Source of the DNA: Spirosoma aerolatum
Lineage (GTDB): Bacteria > Bacteroidota > Bacteroidia > Cytophagales > Spirosomataceae
Reading direction: 5' to 3'
Assembly: GCF_002056795.1 (NCBI RefSeq)
Contig: NZ_CP020104.1
Location: forward strand, 1,437,001-1,501,000
DNA: 64,000 nt
In this document: one piece after another, positions 51,125 through 59,036 of the stretch
Layout: every line of letters starts with the position of its first letter
How positions within the stretch are numbered: position 1 is the first letter of the stretch
Position numbers and translations under genes: made by a program
The notes under the pieces: generated by a model
The model's database searches: none
Told to the model about the DNA's origin: nothing
The model's input: the letters and a program-made list of their open reading frames with translations, nothing else

Positions 51125-51659
51125 AGGGCGCGTCATTTTATATGTGGATGAATCGGCTTGTTATTTGTTACCCATGCTGGCTAACACATGGGCCCCTCGG
51201 GGGCAAACACCGATATTAGTTGAGCAAGCGGGACGGGCTCATCTAAGTTTGATCGCTGCTATTGCGCCTAACGGTCGTATCTATGTAGCGGGGCAAGACC
51301 AGCCGTTTACGGGTGAAGATATTGTCTGGTTCCTCACTATGCTGTGCGGGCGTTATCGCAAACGAAATATGCTGGTGATCTGGGATGGGGCTGCCATCCA
51401 CCGCAGCGAGGCCGTCAAAGCTTTTTTGAAAGCACGTCCAAACCGAGTTCATTTAGAGCGTTTACCGGCTTACAGCCCAGAGCTGAATCCAGTAGAACTG
51501 ATCTGGAGCTACCTGAAAGGTCAGTTAAAGAATCAGGTGTTCACTAATTTAGATGAGCTAACAATTGCGATTCGTGAACAAATTAAACATCTACAAGCCA
51601 ATCATGAGTTAGTTAAGGCTTTTTTCAACAAAGAGGAAATAGCCTTCATTACAAACTAA
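51072..51659 (+). CDS. IS630-type transposase, DDE catalytic reading frame
   Basis: This frame carries the DDE residues: VILYVDESACYLLPMLANTW, NMLVIWDGAAIHRS and LPAYSPELNPVELIWSYLKG. It overlaps the upstream frame and is one base ahead of it; no start of its own is needed if the A7 run mediates frameshifting or transcript slippage. The stop codon lies inside the right terminal repeat. The catalytic core is intact, so the element may be active. Confidence 0.9.
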   Translation: MPNGKKNAYPNSKKAQIEGRVILYVDESACYLLPMLANTWAPRGQTPILVEQAGRAHLSLIAAIAPNGRIYVAGQDQPFTGEDIVWFLTMLCGRYRKRNMLVIWDGAAIHRSEAVKAFLKARPNRVHLERLPAYSPELNPVELIWSYLKGQLKNQVFTNLDELTIAIREQIKHLQANHELVKAFFNKEEIAFITN

Positions 51660-51845
51660 TTCACGCATCAATAACTCTTTCTGAATCGGTGTTATGCTTA
51701 GCTGGCTGACACTGGCCGATAATCCATACATAGCCTTCCAGACCGCAGGCAGCGTTTGCTGGATACTTACTCGTTGTTCCATTGCTGTGTTGTTTTGGTT
51801 GGAACAAAGGTAAATCCGCCCGTAGGCCAGACTTCTTAAACTGGT

Positions 51846-52421
51846 TTAAGAATGCTTCCGGCTTCTGATTTCGCTCAGATATTCGGGTGTAAAACCCAGA
51901 TATGAAGCGAGCAGGTATTGCGGAATTCGTTGCACAAACTCCGGGAAAAGCCGGGCGAACTCGTGGTAAAGTTCCTCCCGTGAATGGTCGTAATGATACT
52001 TCATCCGATACTGGGCGGCTGCATGCGCCCGTTGATGAACGAGCCGAAAATACCGTTCCAGAGAAGGGTGCTGACTCAGCATCTCCTCATGTTGTGCAAA
52101 GTCGATAGCCAGTACTTCCGACTTTTCGACGGCCTGAATCGAAAATACCGCAGGCTTTTGGGTAGAGAACGATGTATAATCGGAAAGCCACCAGTTTTCA
52201 AGGGCAAACTGTACGGTTTGTTCAACGCCTTTTTCGTTGACGAAGAACATGCGCAGGCAGCCAGTTACCACAAAGAAATTCGATTTACAAACCTGTCCTT
52301 CAACCAGCAGATTTTCCTTTTTATTCAGAGTTATCGACCGAAAAAATGGTAAGGCATCGGCAAGTTCCTGATCGTCGATGGTAATGAATTTTCGAATGTG
52401 CTTTTGTAACGAATCGGACAT
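51846..52421 (-). CDS. Crp/Fnr-family transcriptional regulator
   Basis: The 191-residue protein has a cyclic-nucleotide-binding-type beta domain (FFRSITLNKKENLLVEGQVCKSNFFVVTGCLRMFFVNEKGVEQTVQF) and a C-terminal wing with YLLASYLGFTPEYLSEIRSRK. This subtype is common in Bacteroidota and is often next to AhpD-type or other small stress genes, as here. The AhpD gene 63 bp downstream is broken, so the regulator may have lost its target. Ligand unknown. Confidence 0.92.
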   Translation of the reverse strand: MSDSLQKHIRKFITIDDQELADALPFFRSITLNKKENLLVEGQVCKSNFFVVTGCLRMFFVNEKGVEQTVQFALENWWLSDYTSFSTQKPAVFSIQAVEKSEVLAIDFAQHEEMLSQHPSLERYFRLVHQRAHAAAQYRMKYHYDHSREELYHEFARLFPEFVQRIPQYLLASYLGFTPEYLSEIRSRKHS

Positions 52422-52430
52422 GGCTCGACG

Positions 52431-53345
52431 TTAACTGGCTGAATAAGCGGTTTTCAGCAATCGGTTCGGTTTCAGGTAAACATATTCGCGTTTTGCATCG
52501 ATGATGAGGTTGAACCGCTTCAGAATATCACCGCCAAGGATGCTCATTTTTTGTCGGCCGAGGGCGCCTTTGAAGAAACCAACGGGCACATTGGCTAAGG
52601 GCTGACTCCCAATGGTCAATCCCGGCAGAATCGCTTTTTGGGTTTTTATGACGTTGCCAAACGAGTCTTTTAACTCCTTTTCGCTAATCACGTTTAGAAC
52701 GTCATCGAGTTTGTGTTCAGCGACGAACTGATCGTCCAGCAAGATAGCCCCCGAATAACCCGAATGAATCAAAAACTGGTTCTTCAACGTCTGATTGCCA
52801 ACCATACAATGGGCTTCCAAAAAGAGCATATCGTTGGCGACGATCAGTTTTAGCTTCTCATACTGAGTGATTTTGCTGGGAAGCGTTTCATGGATTGTCA
52901 TTCGGCTGGTGTCGAAGTCCAGCTCAATCACCTTGCCTTCGAACAGGTCGATACCAAATTTGCCATCGGTCTCAGGCCCCGAGTTTTTGTTTTCCCAAAT
53001 GGGCGTATTGGGCCACGTTCGCCCACCAATCTGGAGTCGATTGTTCGTGCTGAACCGCGATGTGTTGTTGGAACCGCCCCAGCTTTTTACACTATCGGCT
53101 CCGGCGAAGGTCAGGCTTTTTACGGTTTTAAGCGCTTCTTCGGTCAGGGTGACAGCGTTGGCAGCCGTATGAAACATCAGCTTTACGGTATCCTGCTCGT
53201 TGAGTACTGCTCTGACCGATAGGTTATTATGGCTGGTCAATTGAAATGGAACGCTGTACGGATAAGTCGTATTGGTCCGTTGCCCGAAAAGCGCCTGGCT
53301 GGGTAAAGTAAATAACAGCACCAGCAGAAGAAGGTAGTTGCGCAT
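52431..53345 (-). CDS. secreted retropepsin-fold protein lacking the catalytic Asp residues
   Basis: A 304-residue product with signal peptide (ends near FGQ, residue 22). Two repeated halves resemble aspartyl-protease (retropepsin) domains: VLNEQDTVKLMFHTAANAVTLT and NQFLIHSGYSGAILLDDQFV. The usual DTG/DSG motifs read HTA (His59) and HSG. The LGGDILKRFNLIIDAKREYVYLKPN ending is typical of the family. With both Asp replaced, proteolysis is unlikely; a binding role is inferred. It lies 9 bp upstream of the Crp-like regulator gene and could form an operon with it. Confidence 0.85.
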   Translation of the reverse strand: MRNYLLLLVLLFTLPSQALFGQRTNTTYPYSVPFQLTSHNNLSVRAVLNEQDTVKLMFHTAANAVTLTEEALKTVKSLTFAGADSVKSWGGSNNTSRFSTNNRLQIGGRTWPNTPIWENKNSGPETDGKFGIDLFEGKVIELDFDTSRMTIHETLPSKITQYEKLKLIVANDMLFLEAHCMVGNQTLKNQFLIHSGYSGAILLDDQFVAEHKLDDVLNVISEKELKDSFGNVIKTQKAILPGLTIGSQPLANVPVGFFKGALGRQKMSILGGDILKRFNLIIDAKREYVYLKPNRLLKTAYSAS

Positions 53346-53760
53346 AATATAAGAGGGCTGGTGAGTAATGACAGAGGAATAGTTTTAGCGAGTAAAAGCA
53401 CCCAATATATTATAATTCAGGACTTTTTTCTGTCATTCCGAGGAACGAGGAATCTTCGGATGATGAAAAAAAACTGTATTCACCCGAAGATTCCTCGTTC
53501 CTCGGAATGACAGAAAACGCTTATTATAATGTACTCTGTCATAAGAATTATTCGTTATGAAAAAGCTTTTGCTAAACGCATTTAACAAAATCGACCGATA
53601 CAGATGCAATAACGGTAATTTGTTCGATAGTGTAGTTTGTCTCAATCAATAAATAAATAGCTCACAAACTTGCTGATATTATCCATAGTAATGTCTTTGA
53701 GGTTGCCCTCTGAATTATGCATTTGAGATAAAATACACGAGATGGTGGTAGAGTGCCATT
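53346..53760. other. 415 bp intergenic region with one palindrome
   Basis: The region holds the palindrome at 53426-53517. The right part (53520-53760) shows no gene or repeat that I can support. Confidence 0.55.
53426..53517. repeat. perfect 34-bp palindrome of the TGTCAT family
   Basis: Arms 53426-53459 and 53484-53517 are perfect inverted copies around a 24-base loop, with core TGTCATTCCGAGGAACGAGG and AATCTTCGG. It matches the layout of the copies at 34488 and 47097: TGTCAT at the outside and ATCTTCGG next to the loop. Confidence 0.75.
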
Positions 53761-55662
53761 CTACTCCATCCATTCCCATGCGCTTTGGTAGGTGTTGAGG
53801 GCTTCGGCATAGGTAATAAAGTCGGCATAAAAGGGGAGGCTAGCCAGGGTGGCACTGTCGCCAACGATCACCAGCTTTTTACGGGCGCGGGTCATGGCAA
53901 CGTTCATCCGGCGAATGTCGGACAGGAAGCCAATGTCGCCCTCGGTGTTGCTGCGGACCAGCGAGATGTAGACAATATCGCGCTCCTGCCCCTGAAAACT
54001 GTCGATGGTGTTCACCGAAATTTTATTGCCATAGGCCAATAGGTCGGGGTATTGCAGTAACTGCTCTTTCAGGATGTTGATCTGTTGCTTGTAGGGCGAG
54101 ATGATCGCAATGGTCGGAAAGTTCTGTACACTATAATGGCCGCTTAAATCAGCGACTTGCTGGCTCAGATGCCGCATCAGCAGGGCGGCTTCTTCGGGAT
54201 TAGTCGAACTGGTGCCGTCCAGTTTTTCGTCGAAGCCGCAACCGGCCGTGTCGACAAATACCAGCGACGTATCGCCCTCAAACAGCGAATGACGAGCCAC
54301 CGACGCATGGGCTTTCAGCTTGTTTTCATAAAACACCTGCGACGAGTAACCCATAATGTGTTCATGCATACGGTACTGCTCATCCAGCAATGAGACGGCT
54401 TCGGGGTGCAGCTCCACGCATTTTTCGAGTAGGGTTTTAGCCAGACCTTTGCGGGCCGCTTCGGGCGATTTGATGGTGGGCGGAAGCTGACAATGATCAC
54501 CCGCCAGCACTAGTTTCTGCGCTTTCAGAATCGGAATCCAGCAGGCGGGTTCGAGGGCCTGACCCGCTTCGTCGATGACGGCGGTATGGTACGTCAGCTG
54601 ACGGACCGTGTAGTGGTTGGCACCGACCAGCGTAGCCGTAATCACCTGCGCTTTGGCAAGCAGATCGTCAATGACGTACTGCTCCGTATTGGCTACATCC
54701 TTCATGATCCGGTGGGCTTCGTCGAACAGGGCCTTGCGTTGTTCGCGCTCGGCTTTCCCGAAATTTCGCTTGTACTTATGGGCCATGTTTCGGAACTCAT
54801 TCGCCTGTTTTTTTAACTTTTTAGCCTCTTTCATGGCGCTATGCTCCGATACTTTATGGTCGAGCGTCAGGGCCATCAGACGGTCGGATACGCGGGCCGG
54901 GTTACCGATTCGAAGTACGTTTAACCCTTCGTCGTGCAGTTTCTCGCTCAACAGATCGACAGCCGTATTGCTGGGAGCGACCACCAGTATTTTCTGATGC
55001 TCCTGTTTGATCAGCGTTTTAATGGCCTGAATGAGCGTGGTTGTTTTACCCGTGCCTGGTGGGCCATGAACAATAGCCAGTTCGTTAGCGGCTACTATTT
55101 TTTCGACGGCTGCCACCTGACTTGGATTCAGGCGGGGAAGCGTCAGTGTTGGGGTTTCCGAATGAAAGGTAGGGGCTTTTTCGCCCGTCAGAATCTGAAT
55201 AAGCCGACTATCCGCTTTGCTGCTCAGGGTATTCGCCGTCTTGAGCGCCTGTTCCATTTCGTTGTAGCTGTTCTCATCAAACAGTACTTCGATACCTAGT
55301 TTGCCATCCCGCGACCAGTCGGGAAGTTCGTCGGTACGCAGCGTTATTTTGGCGCGGTTTCCGCTCTGGTGCGTAATCGTCCCTTCAACGCGGTCTGTTT
55401 TGGGGTCGTGATTGCTAAACAGAACGGCGGGCACCCCAAACCGTAGCTGATGCGGAATATCCTGATGCGTCGTGCGTTCAACCTCAACCGTCAGGTAATC
55501 ACCCCGGCTCATTTCGGAGCCCCGGATTGCAATGGGAAACCAGGCCAGGCCGTTGGCCCGTCGTTCGGCAATGGATGTGGTTTCGGTGAGCTTTTGGTAT
55601 TGAGCACGGTCCTCGGCTCGTTCAATTTTCAGAAGGTCGAGCAGATCATCAAAATAAGTCAT
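53761..55662 (-). CDS. SF1 helicase (Upf1/IGHMBP2-like)
   Basis: The 633-residue protein has a beta-barrel N-terminal region (residues 40-150), then the helicase core. Motif I is VHGPPGTGKTTTLIQAI, motif Ia VVAPSNTAVDLLSEKL, motif II VIDEAGQALEPACWIP, motif III LAGDHCQLPPTIKSPEA, motif IV LDEQYRMHEHIMGYSS, then SVNTIDSFQGQERDIVYISLVRSN and DIRRMNVAMTRARKKLVIVGD. This is an AAA_11/AAA_12-type superfamily 1B nucleic-acid helicase. Bacterial copies are of uncertain role; RNA or DNA unwinding is inferred. It has no phage or defence neighbours. Confidence 0.94.
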   Translation of the reverse strand: MTYFDDLLDLLKIERAEDRAQYQKLTETTSIAERRANGLAWFPIAIRGSEMSRGDYLTVEVERTTHQDIPHQLRFGVPAVLFSNHDPKTDRVEGTITHQSGNRAKITLRTDELPDWSRDGKLGIEVLFDENSYNEMEQALKTANTLSSKADSRLIQILTGEKAPTFHSETPTLTLPRLNPSQVAAVEKIVAANELAIVHGPPGTGKTTTLIQAIKTLIKQEHQKILVVAPSNTAVDLLSEKLHDEGLNVLRIGNPARVSDRLMALTLDHKVSEHSAMKEAKKLKKQANEFRNMAHKYKRNFGKAEREQRKALFDEAHRIMKDVANTEQYVIDDLLAKAQVITATLVGANHYTVRQLTYHTAVIDEAGQALEPACWIPILKAQKLVLAGDHCQLPPTIKSPEAARKGLAKTLLEKCVELHPEAVSLLDEQYRMHEHIMGYSSQVFYENKLKAHASVARHSLFEGDTSLVFVDTAGCGFDEKLDGTSSTNPEEAALLMRHLSQQVADLSGHYSVQNFPTIAIISPYKQQINILKEQLLQYPDLLAYGNKISVNTIDSFQGQERDIVYISLVRSNTEGDIGFLSDIRRMNVAMTRARKKLVIVGDSATLASLPFYADFITYAEALNTYQSAWEWME

Positions 55663-55972
55663 TCACAAAAGTAACTACTTCCCCAATCATTGTCTGAGGC
55701 TATTGAAGTAACACCGTTGGGGAAAAAAAACTCTCGTAACTGTGCAAGTATATACCATGAAGCTTAGCAAAGAGTAGCGTCAGATGAATAGAACACCGAT
55801 TATTATGATGATTATGATTTGCACAGATCATAATCATCATAATAATCGGTGTTCTATTTGCTTTATGTAAATTCCGTAGTTTCGGTAAATTGCCGAATAA
55901 AATTCCCTTGTTCGGTGCGTATGCCTTTGAGTTGTGTATTCGCCGGAAAAGGAAAAATCTACAACCTGAACT
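55663..55972. other. 310 bp divergent intergenic region with one palindrome
   Basis: The space between the helicase gene (minus) and the M14 peptidase gene (plus) contains the palindrome at 55787-55858. It must also hold both promoters; I see no confident match to the TAnnTTTG pattern. Confidence 0.55.
55787..55858. repeat. perfect 32-bp palindrome in a divergent gap
   Basis: Arms 55787-55818 and 55827-55858 are perfect inverted copies with an eight-base loop (TTGCACAG). They contain an ATTATGATGATTATGAT stretch. Unlike most palindromes in this window it lies between divergent genes, so a terminator role is unlikely. Confidence 0.7.
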
Positions 55973-58684
55973 ATGCTAAAAAACGTGTACGTACGCGGGC
56001 AACTGAGCCTGCTCATGATTGGTTTGTATCTGCTGACTGGTTTAGCGGGCATCGCCCAGCAAAAGCTCATTCCCAAGCCCGAAGAAACGCTCGGCTTTCC
56101 TGTTGGGGCCGATTATAAGCTCGCTACGTATGAACAGGCACTGAGTTATTTCAAAAAGCTCGACGAGGCCAGTGATATGCTCAAACTAGTCTACGTGGGT
56201 GAAACTTCTGAGGGGCGGCCCTGGTATTTCGCTCTGATTTCGTCGCCCCAGAACCTGGCCAATATCGATAAGTATCGCAGCATTGCGCAACGGCTGGCAC
56301 ATCCGGCGGGCCTTACCGACGAAGAAGCGAAAAAACTATCGCTGGAAGGCAAGCCCCTTGTGCATATCGACGGTGGGTTGCATGCATCGGAAGTGGCTGG
56401 GGCACAGCATACGATCTCGCTGGCTTATGACATGCTCAGCAAAGCGTCGGAGCCGAAAATGAAGGCCATTCTGGATAATGTGATTCTGCTCCTGTGGCCG
56501 TCGCTTAATCCCGACGGCCAGACCATGATTGGAGACTGGTACAAATCGAATGTGGGTACGCCTTACGAAATTGCGCCACCACCGTTTTTGTACCAGAAAT
56601 ACGTGGGGCACGATAATAACCGCGACGCGTATATGCTCAACATGATCGAGTCGCGTGTGGTGGCCCGTACCTGGCGCGAGTGGGAACCGAACATCATTTT
56701 TGTGCATCACCAGACCTCCCCGTTTCCGACTCGAATCTGGCTACCGCCGTTTGCCGAGCCCATTGCCCCGCAAACGCCACCCATCATTGCCCGTGAGGTG
56801 AATATGATTGGAATGGCGATGGCGCAGGCGCTCGAAAGTAACGGACAGAAAGGCGCTACACACATGGGAACGGGCTTCGATGCCTGGTATCCGGGATATA
56901 TCGACTATATGCCGGTGATGCAGAATATCCCGTCGTTCTGGACCGAAACAGCACTCTACAACTACGCAACTCCGCATTTTTACACCATCCGCGATTTCCC
57001 GCAGGACAAAAAAGAGTTGCGGGTCGAATCGTTGTATTCGAGTCCTTGGCCGGGAGGCTGGTGGCGGATCAGCGATGCGATGGCGTACATGGAAACGGCT
57101 TCGCTGGCCACGCTCGACTATGCCGCCAAATACAGCGATGTGCTGCTGTACAATCGGTATCAGGCTGGTCGAAACACCATCCAGAAGTACGAACAGGAGC
57201 CACCCTATGCTTATTTTATTCCGCAGAAACAACGTGATCCGGTGCGGCCTGTTGAACTGCTGCGCCGGCTGGCCTTTCATGGCATCCGCATTGGGCAGTT
57301 GACCAAAGAAATTCAGCATAACGGCCACGCCTACCCCAAAGGAACCTGGGTAATTCCGATGAATCAGGAGTATGCCGAACTGACCCGTCAACTGCTGGAC
57401 GTACAGGTTTATCCTGATTTGCGGGAGTTTCCGGGTGGCCCTCCCGAACAACCCTATGATGCGGCTGGCTGGACGTTGCCCCTGCAATTTGAACTGAACG
57501 TTCAACCCGCCATGACGCCACTCACGGCCGACCAGAAAGCCGCTATTCAACTGGTATCAGGAACGGCCAAGGTCTGGCAGAAAGATGATAAAAAAGATGC
57601 AACTCCCGCTGATTTTGTGGCAGGTATTGGCTTCGATACGAATCCGGTTTCGGTCGGAATCAACGCTCCGGAAGGAAGATTGACGGGGTCGGGAACGGCT
57701 GCGCTCATAAGCCCTATTCAGAATAATTCCTTCAAGCTTATTGGCCGGACAATGAAATCGGGCGGAACCGTTAAGTACCACTCAGATAATCAACATTATG
57801 CCGTTAGTGGCGTTAATAATACCACGCTGGAACAATGGGTGAAAGAACTCGGTATTACGGCTGAACGGACAGTCAACACCAGTGGAGCGACCGTAAAGCC
57901 CCGCATTGCCCTCTATAAGCCCTGGACGGCCAGTATGGATGCCGGTTGGACCGAATGGGTACTGGAGCAGTTCGACCTGCCCTTCGTGACTATTACCAAT
58001 ACCGACATGCAGGAAAATGATCTGAGCGACCGTTTCGATGTCATTGTGATGGCTTCCGACCGACCGCAAACCATCAAAAATGGGTTTGTAAAAGGGGCCG
58101 TACCGCCCGCTTACGAAGGTGGTTTGGGTGAATTGGGTAGTGCCAGTCTAACCAAATTTGTGAGCCAGGGAGGAACACTCGTTTGCCTGAACGCCAGTTG
58201 TGACTATGCCATTGAGGCCCTGCATCTACCCGTCAAAAACGTGGTTGCCGGAGTCGCTCGTAAGGATTTTTTCACGGGTGGTTCATTGCTTGAAGTCGAA
58301 ACTGATCCAGCGCATCCGGTCATGGCAGGGATGCCTGGCAAAGCCACCGTATTTGTGGACGGAAGCCCGGTTTTTGCCACACTGGATGGATTCAAAGGGC
58401 AGGCTCTGGCAAAGTTTGCCTCGACGGGATCGCCGTTGCGGTCGGGTTATCTGTTGGGCGAAAAATACCTGCAAGGCTATGCAGCTTCGCTGGATGTACA
58501 ACAGGGGAGAGGGCATGTCGTTCTGATCGGATTCCGGCCGCAATGGCGTGGACAGCCGTTGGGAACGTACCGAGTGCTGCTAAACTCAGTGCTGTATGGT
58601 GGCGACGTAGCGAAAGGGAAATATGGGGCGTCCGATTTCTGGAAATCCCCTTCTCTGAAGCCGAAAGAGGAAGAGAAAAAGTGA
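55973..58684 (+). CDS. secreted M14-family zinc metallocarboxypeptidase
   Basis: The 903-residue protein has a signal peptide (ends near GIAQ, about residue 28). The catalytic domain shows HIDGGLHASEVAGAQHT with the HxxE zinc pair, SLNPDGQTMIGDWYKSNVGTPYE and a second His region in NIIFVHHQTSPFPTRIW. A large C-terminal half (residues 500-900) of unknown beta domains follows, including a glutamine-amidotransferase-like stretch (LVCLNASCDYAIEALH). The layout is common in Bacteroidota M14 proteins. Export is inferred; peptide substrate unknown. Confidence 0.9.
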   Translation: MLKNVYVRGQLSLLMIGLYLLTGLAGIAQQKLIPKPEETLGFPVGADYKLATYEQALSYFKKLDEASDMLKLVYVGETSEGRPWYFALISSPQNLANIDKYRSIAQRLAHPAGLTDEEAKKLSLEGKPLVHIDGGLHASEVAGAQHTISLAYDMLSKASEPKMKAILDNVILLLWPSLNPDGQTMIGDWYKSNVGTPYEIAPPPFLYQKYVGHDNNRDAYMLNMIESRVVARTWREWEPNIIFVHHQTSPFPTRIWLPPFAEPIAPQTPPIIAREVNMIGMAMAQALESNGQKGATHMGTGFDAWYPGYIDYMPVMQNIPSFWTETALYNYATPHFYTIRDFPQDKKELRVESLYSSPWPGGWWRISDAMAYMETASLATLDYAAKYSDVLLYNRYQAGRNTIQKYEQEPPYAYFIPQKQRDPVRPVELLRRLAFHGIRIGQLTKEIQHNGHAYPKGTWVIPMNQEYAELTRQLLDVQVYPDLREFPGGPPEQPYDAAGWTLPLQFELNVQPAMTPLTADQKAAIQLVSGTAKVWQKDDKKDATPADFVAGIGFDTNPVSVGINAPEGRLTGSGTAALISPIQNNSFKLIGRTMKSGGTVKYHSDNQHYAVSGVNNTTLEQWVKELGITAERTVNTSGATVKPRIALYKPWTASMDAGWTEWVLEQFDLPFVTITNTDMQENDLSDRFDVIVMASDRPQTIKNGFVKGAVPPAYEGGLGELGSASLTKFVSQGGTLVCLNASCDYAIEALHLPVKNVVAGVARKDFFTGGSLLEVETDPAHPVMAGMPGKATVFVDGSPVFATLDGFKGQALAKFASTGSPLRSGYLLGEKYLQGYAASLDVQQGRGHVVLIGFRPQWRGQPLGTYRVLLNSVLYGGDVAKGKYGASDFWKSPSLKPKEEEKK

Positions 58685-58702
58685 TACCTAAACGTTAACC
58701 GC

Positions 58703-58758
58703 GAGGACGCAAAGGCGCAAAGAAGTTTAAAGCCTATTCTTTGCGCCTTTGTGTCCTC
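58703..58758. repeat. palindrome of the GGACGC family
   Basis: Arms 58703-58724 and 58737-58758 (22 bp) pair with one mismatch. The left flank ACCGCGAGGACGC is identical to the start of the element at 42078. It lies between the M14 gene (plus) and the DUF3820 gene (minus), which converge. Confidence 0.7.
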
Positions 58759-58767
58759 ACAACTAAT

Positions 58768-59007
58768 TTATCCTCTCCGTTGAATTCGGGTCAATTCGTC
58801 TAGTAAGTAGTCCAGCCCGTTCAATTTGATTTCGTACATGGTTTGTAGCAACATACCCAGTTTACCCGCTGGAAATCCTTTTTTGGAAAACCATTCCAGA
58901 TACGAAACGGGTAACGCCCGAATCAACTGGCCTTTATGTTTGCCAAACGGCATCTGATAATGAAGTAATTCCTTGAGTAGTTCAGGGTTTCCGTGTTCCT
59001 GAGTCAT
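58768..59007 (-). CDS. DUF3820 family small protein
   Basis: The 79-residue protein matches the DUF3820 pattern: MPFGKHKGQLIRALPVSYLEWFSKKGFPAGKLGMLLQTMYEIKLNG. The GKxKGxxixxLPxxYLxW core is shared with exonuclease-associated and other small Bacteroidota/proteobacterial proteins. Function is unknown. It ends ten bases from the palindrome at 58758 and follows the S66 peptidase gene on the same strand, so they may share a transcript. Confidence 0.9.
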   Translation of the reverse strand: MTQEHGNPELLKELLHYQMPFGKHKGQLIRALPVSYLEWFSKKGFPAGKLGMLLQTMYEIKLNGLDYLLDELTRIQRRG

Positions 59008-59036
59008 AAGACAGGGTTAGGCGTTAAACAAGTACG

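Larger units (their letters stand above)
50607..51671 (+). mobile_element. IS630-type insertion sequence with TA target duplication
   Basis: Terminal inverted repeats of 25 bp (50607-50631 and 51647-51671, starting TTGAT, three mismatches) enclose a DDE transposase. A TA dinucleotide flanks each end (50605-50606 and 51672-51673), the target-site duplication known for IS630/Tc1. The element is 1065 bp, normal for IS630. Its sequence gives exact ends because the interrupted gene reads through after excision. Confidence 0.94.
50278..51782 (-). pseudogene. AhpD/carboxymuconolactone decarboxylase family gene split by an IS element
   Basis: The 5' part (51782-51672) encodes MEQRVSIQQTLPAVWKAMYG through SITPIQKEL. 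The 3' part (50604-50278) encodes IKIRASQINQCAFCLNMHTRDALKLGE to STNLPID, with the CxxC and His of the AhpD active site. Removing the element and one TA joins them as PIQKEL-IKIRASQ with no frame change, giving 145 residues, the family length. AhpD-like proteins are peroxidase-type or decarboxylase-fold enzymes. It follows the Crp-like regulator at 63 bp, so the two formed an operon. Confidence 0.93.

Noticed and set aside
48261..55662. phage defence island (helicase, ABC ATPase, coiled-coil protein, IS)
   Set aside because: The helicase is the IGHMBP2-like type without nuclease or methylase partners, the ABC protein is a translation-type ABC-F, and genes are separate with large gaps; nothing links them as one system.
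20162..58758. CRISPR array
   Set aside because: The palindromes are dispersed, not tandem with spacers, and no cas gene is present.
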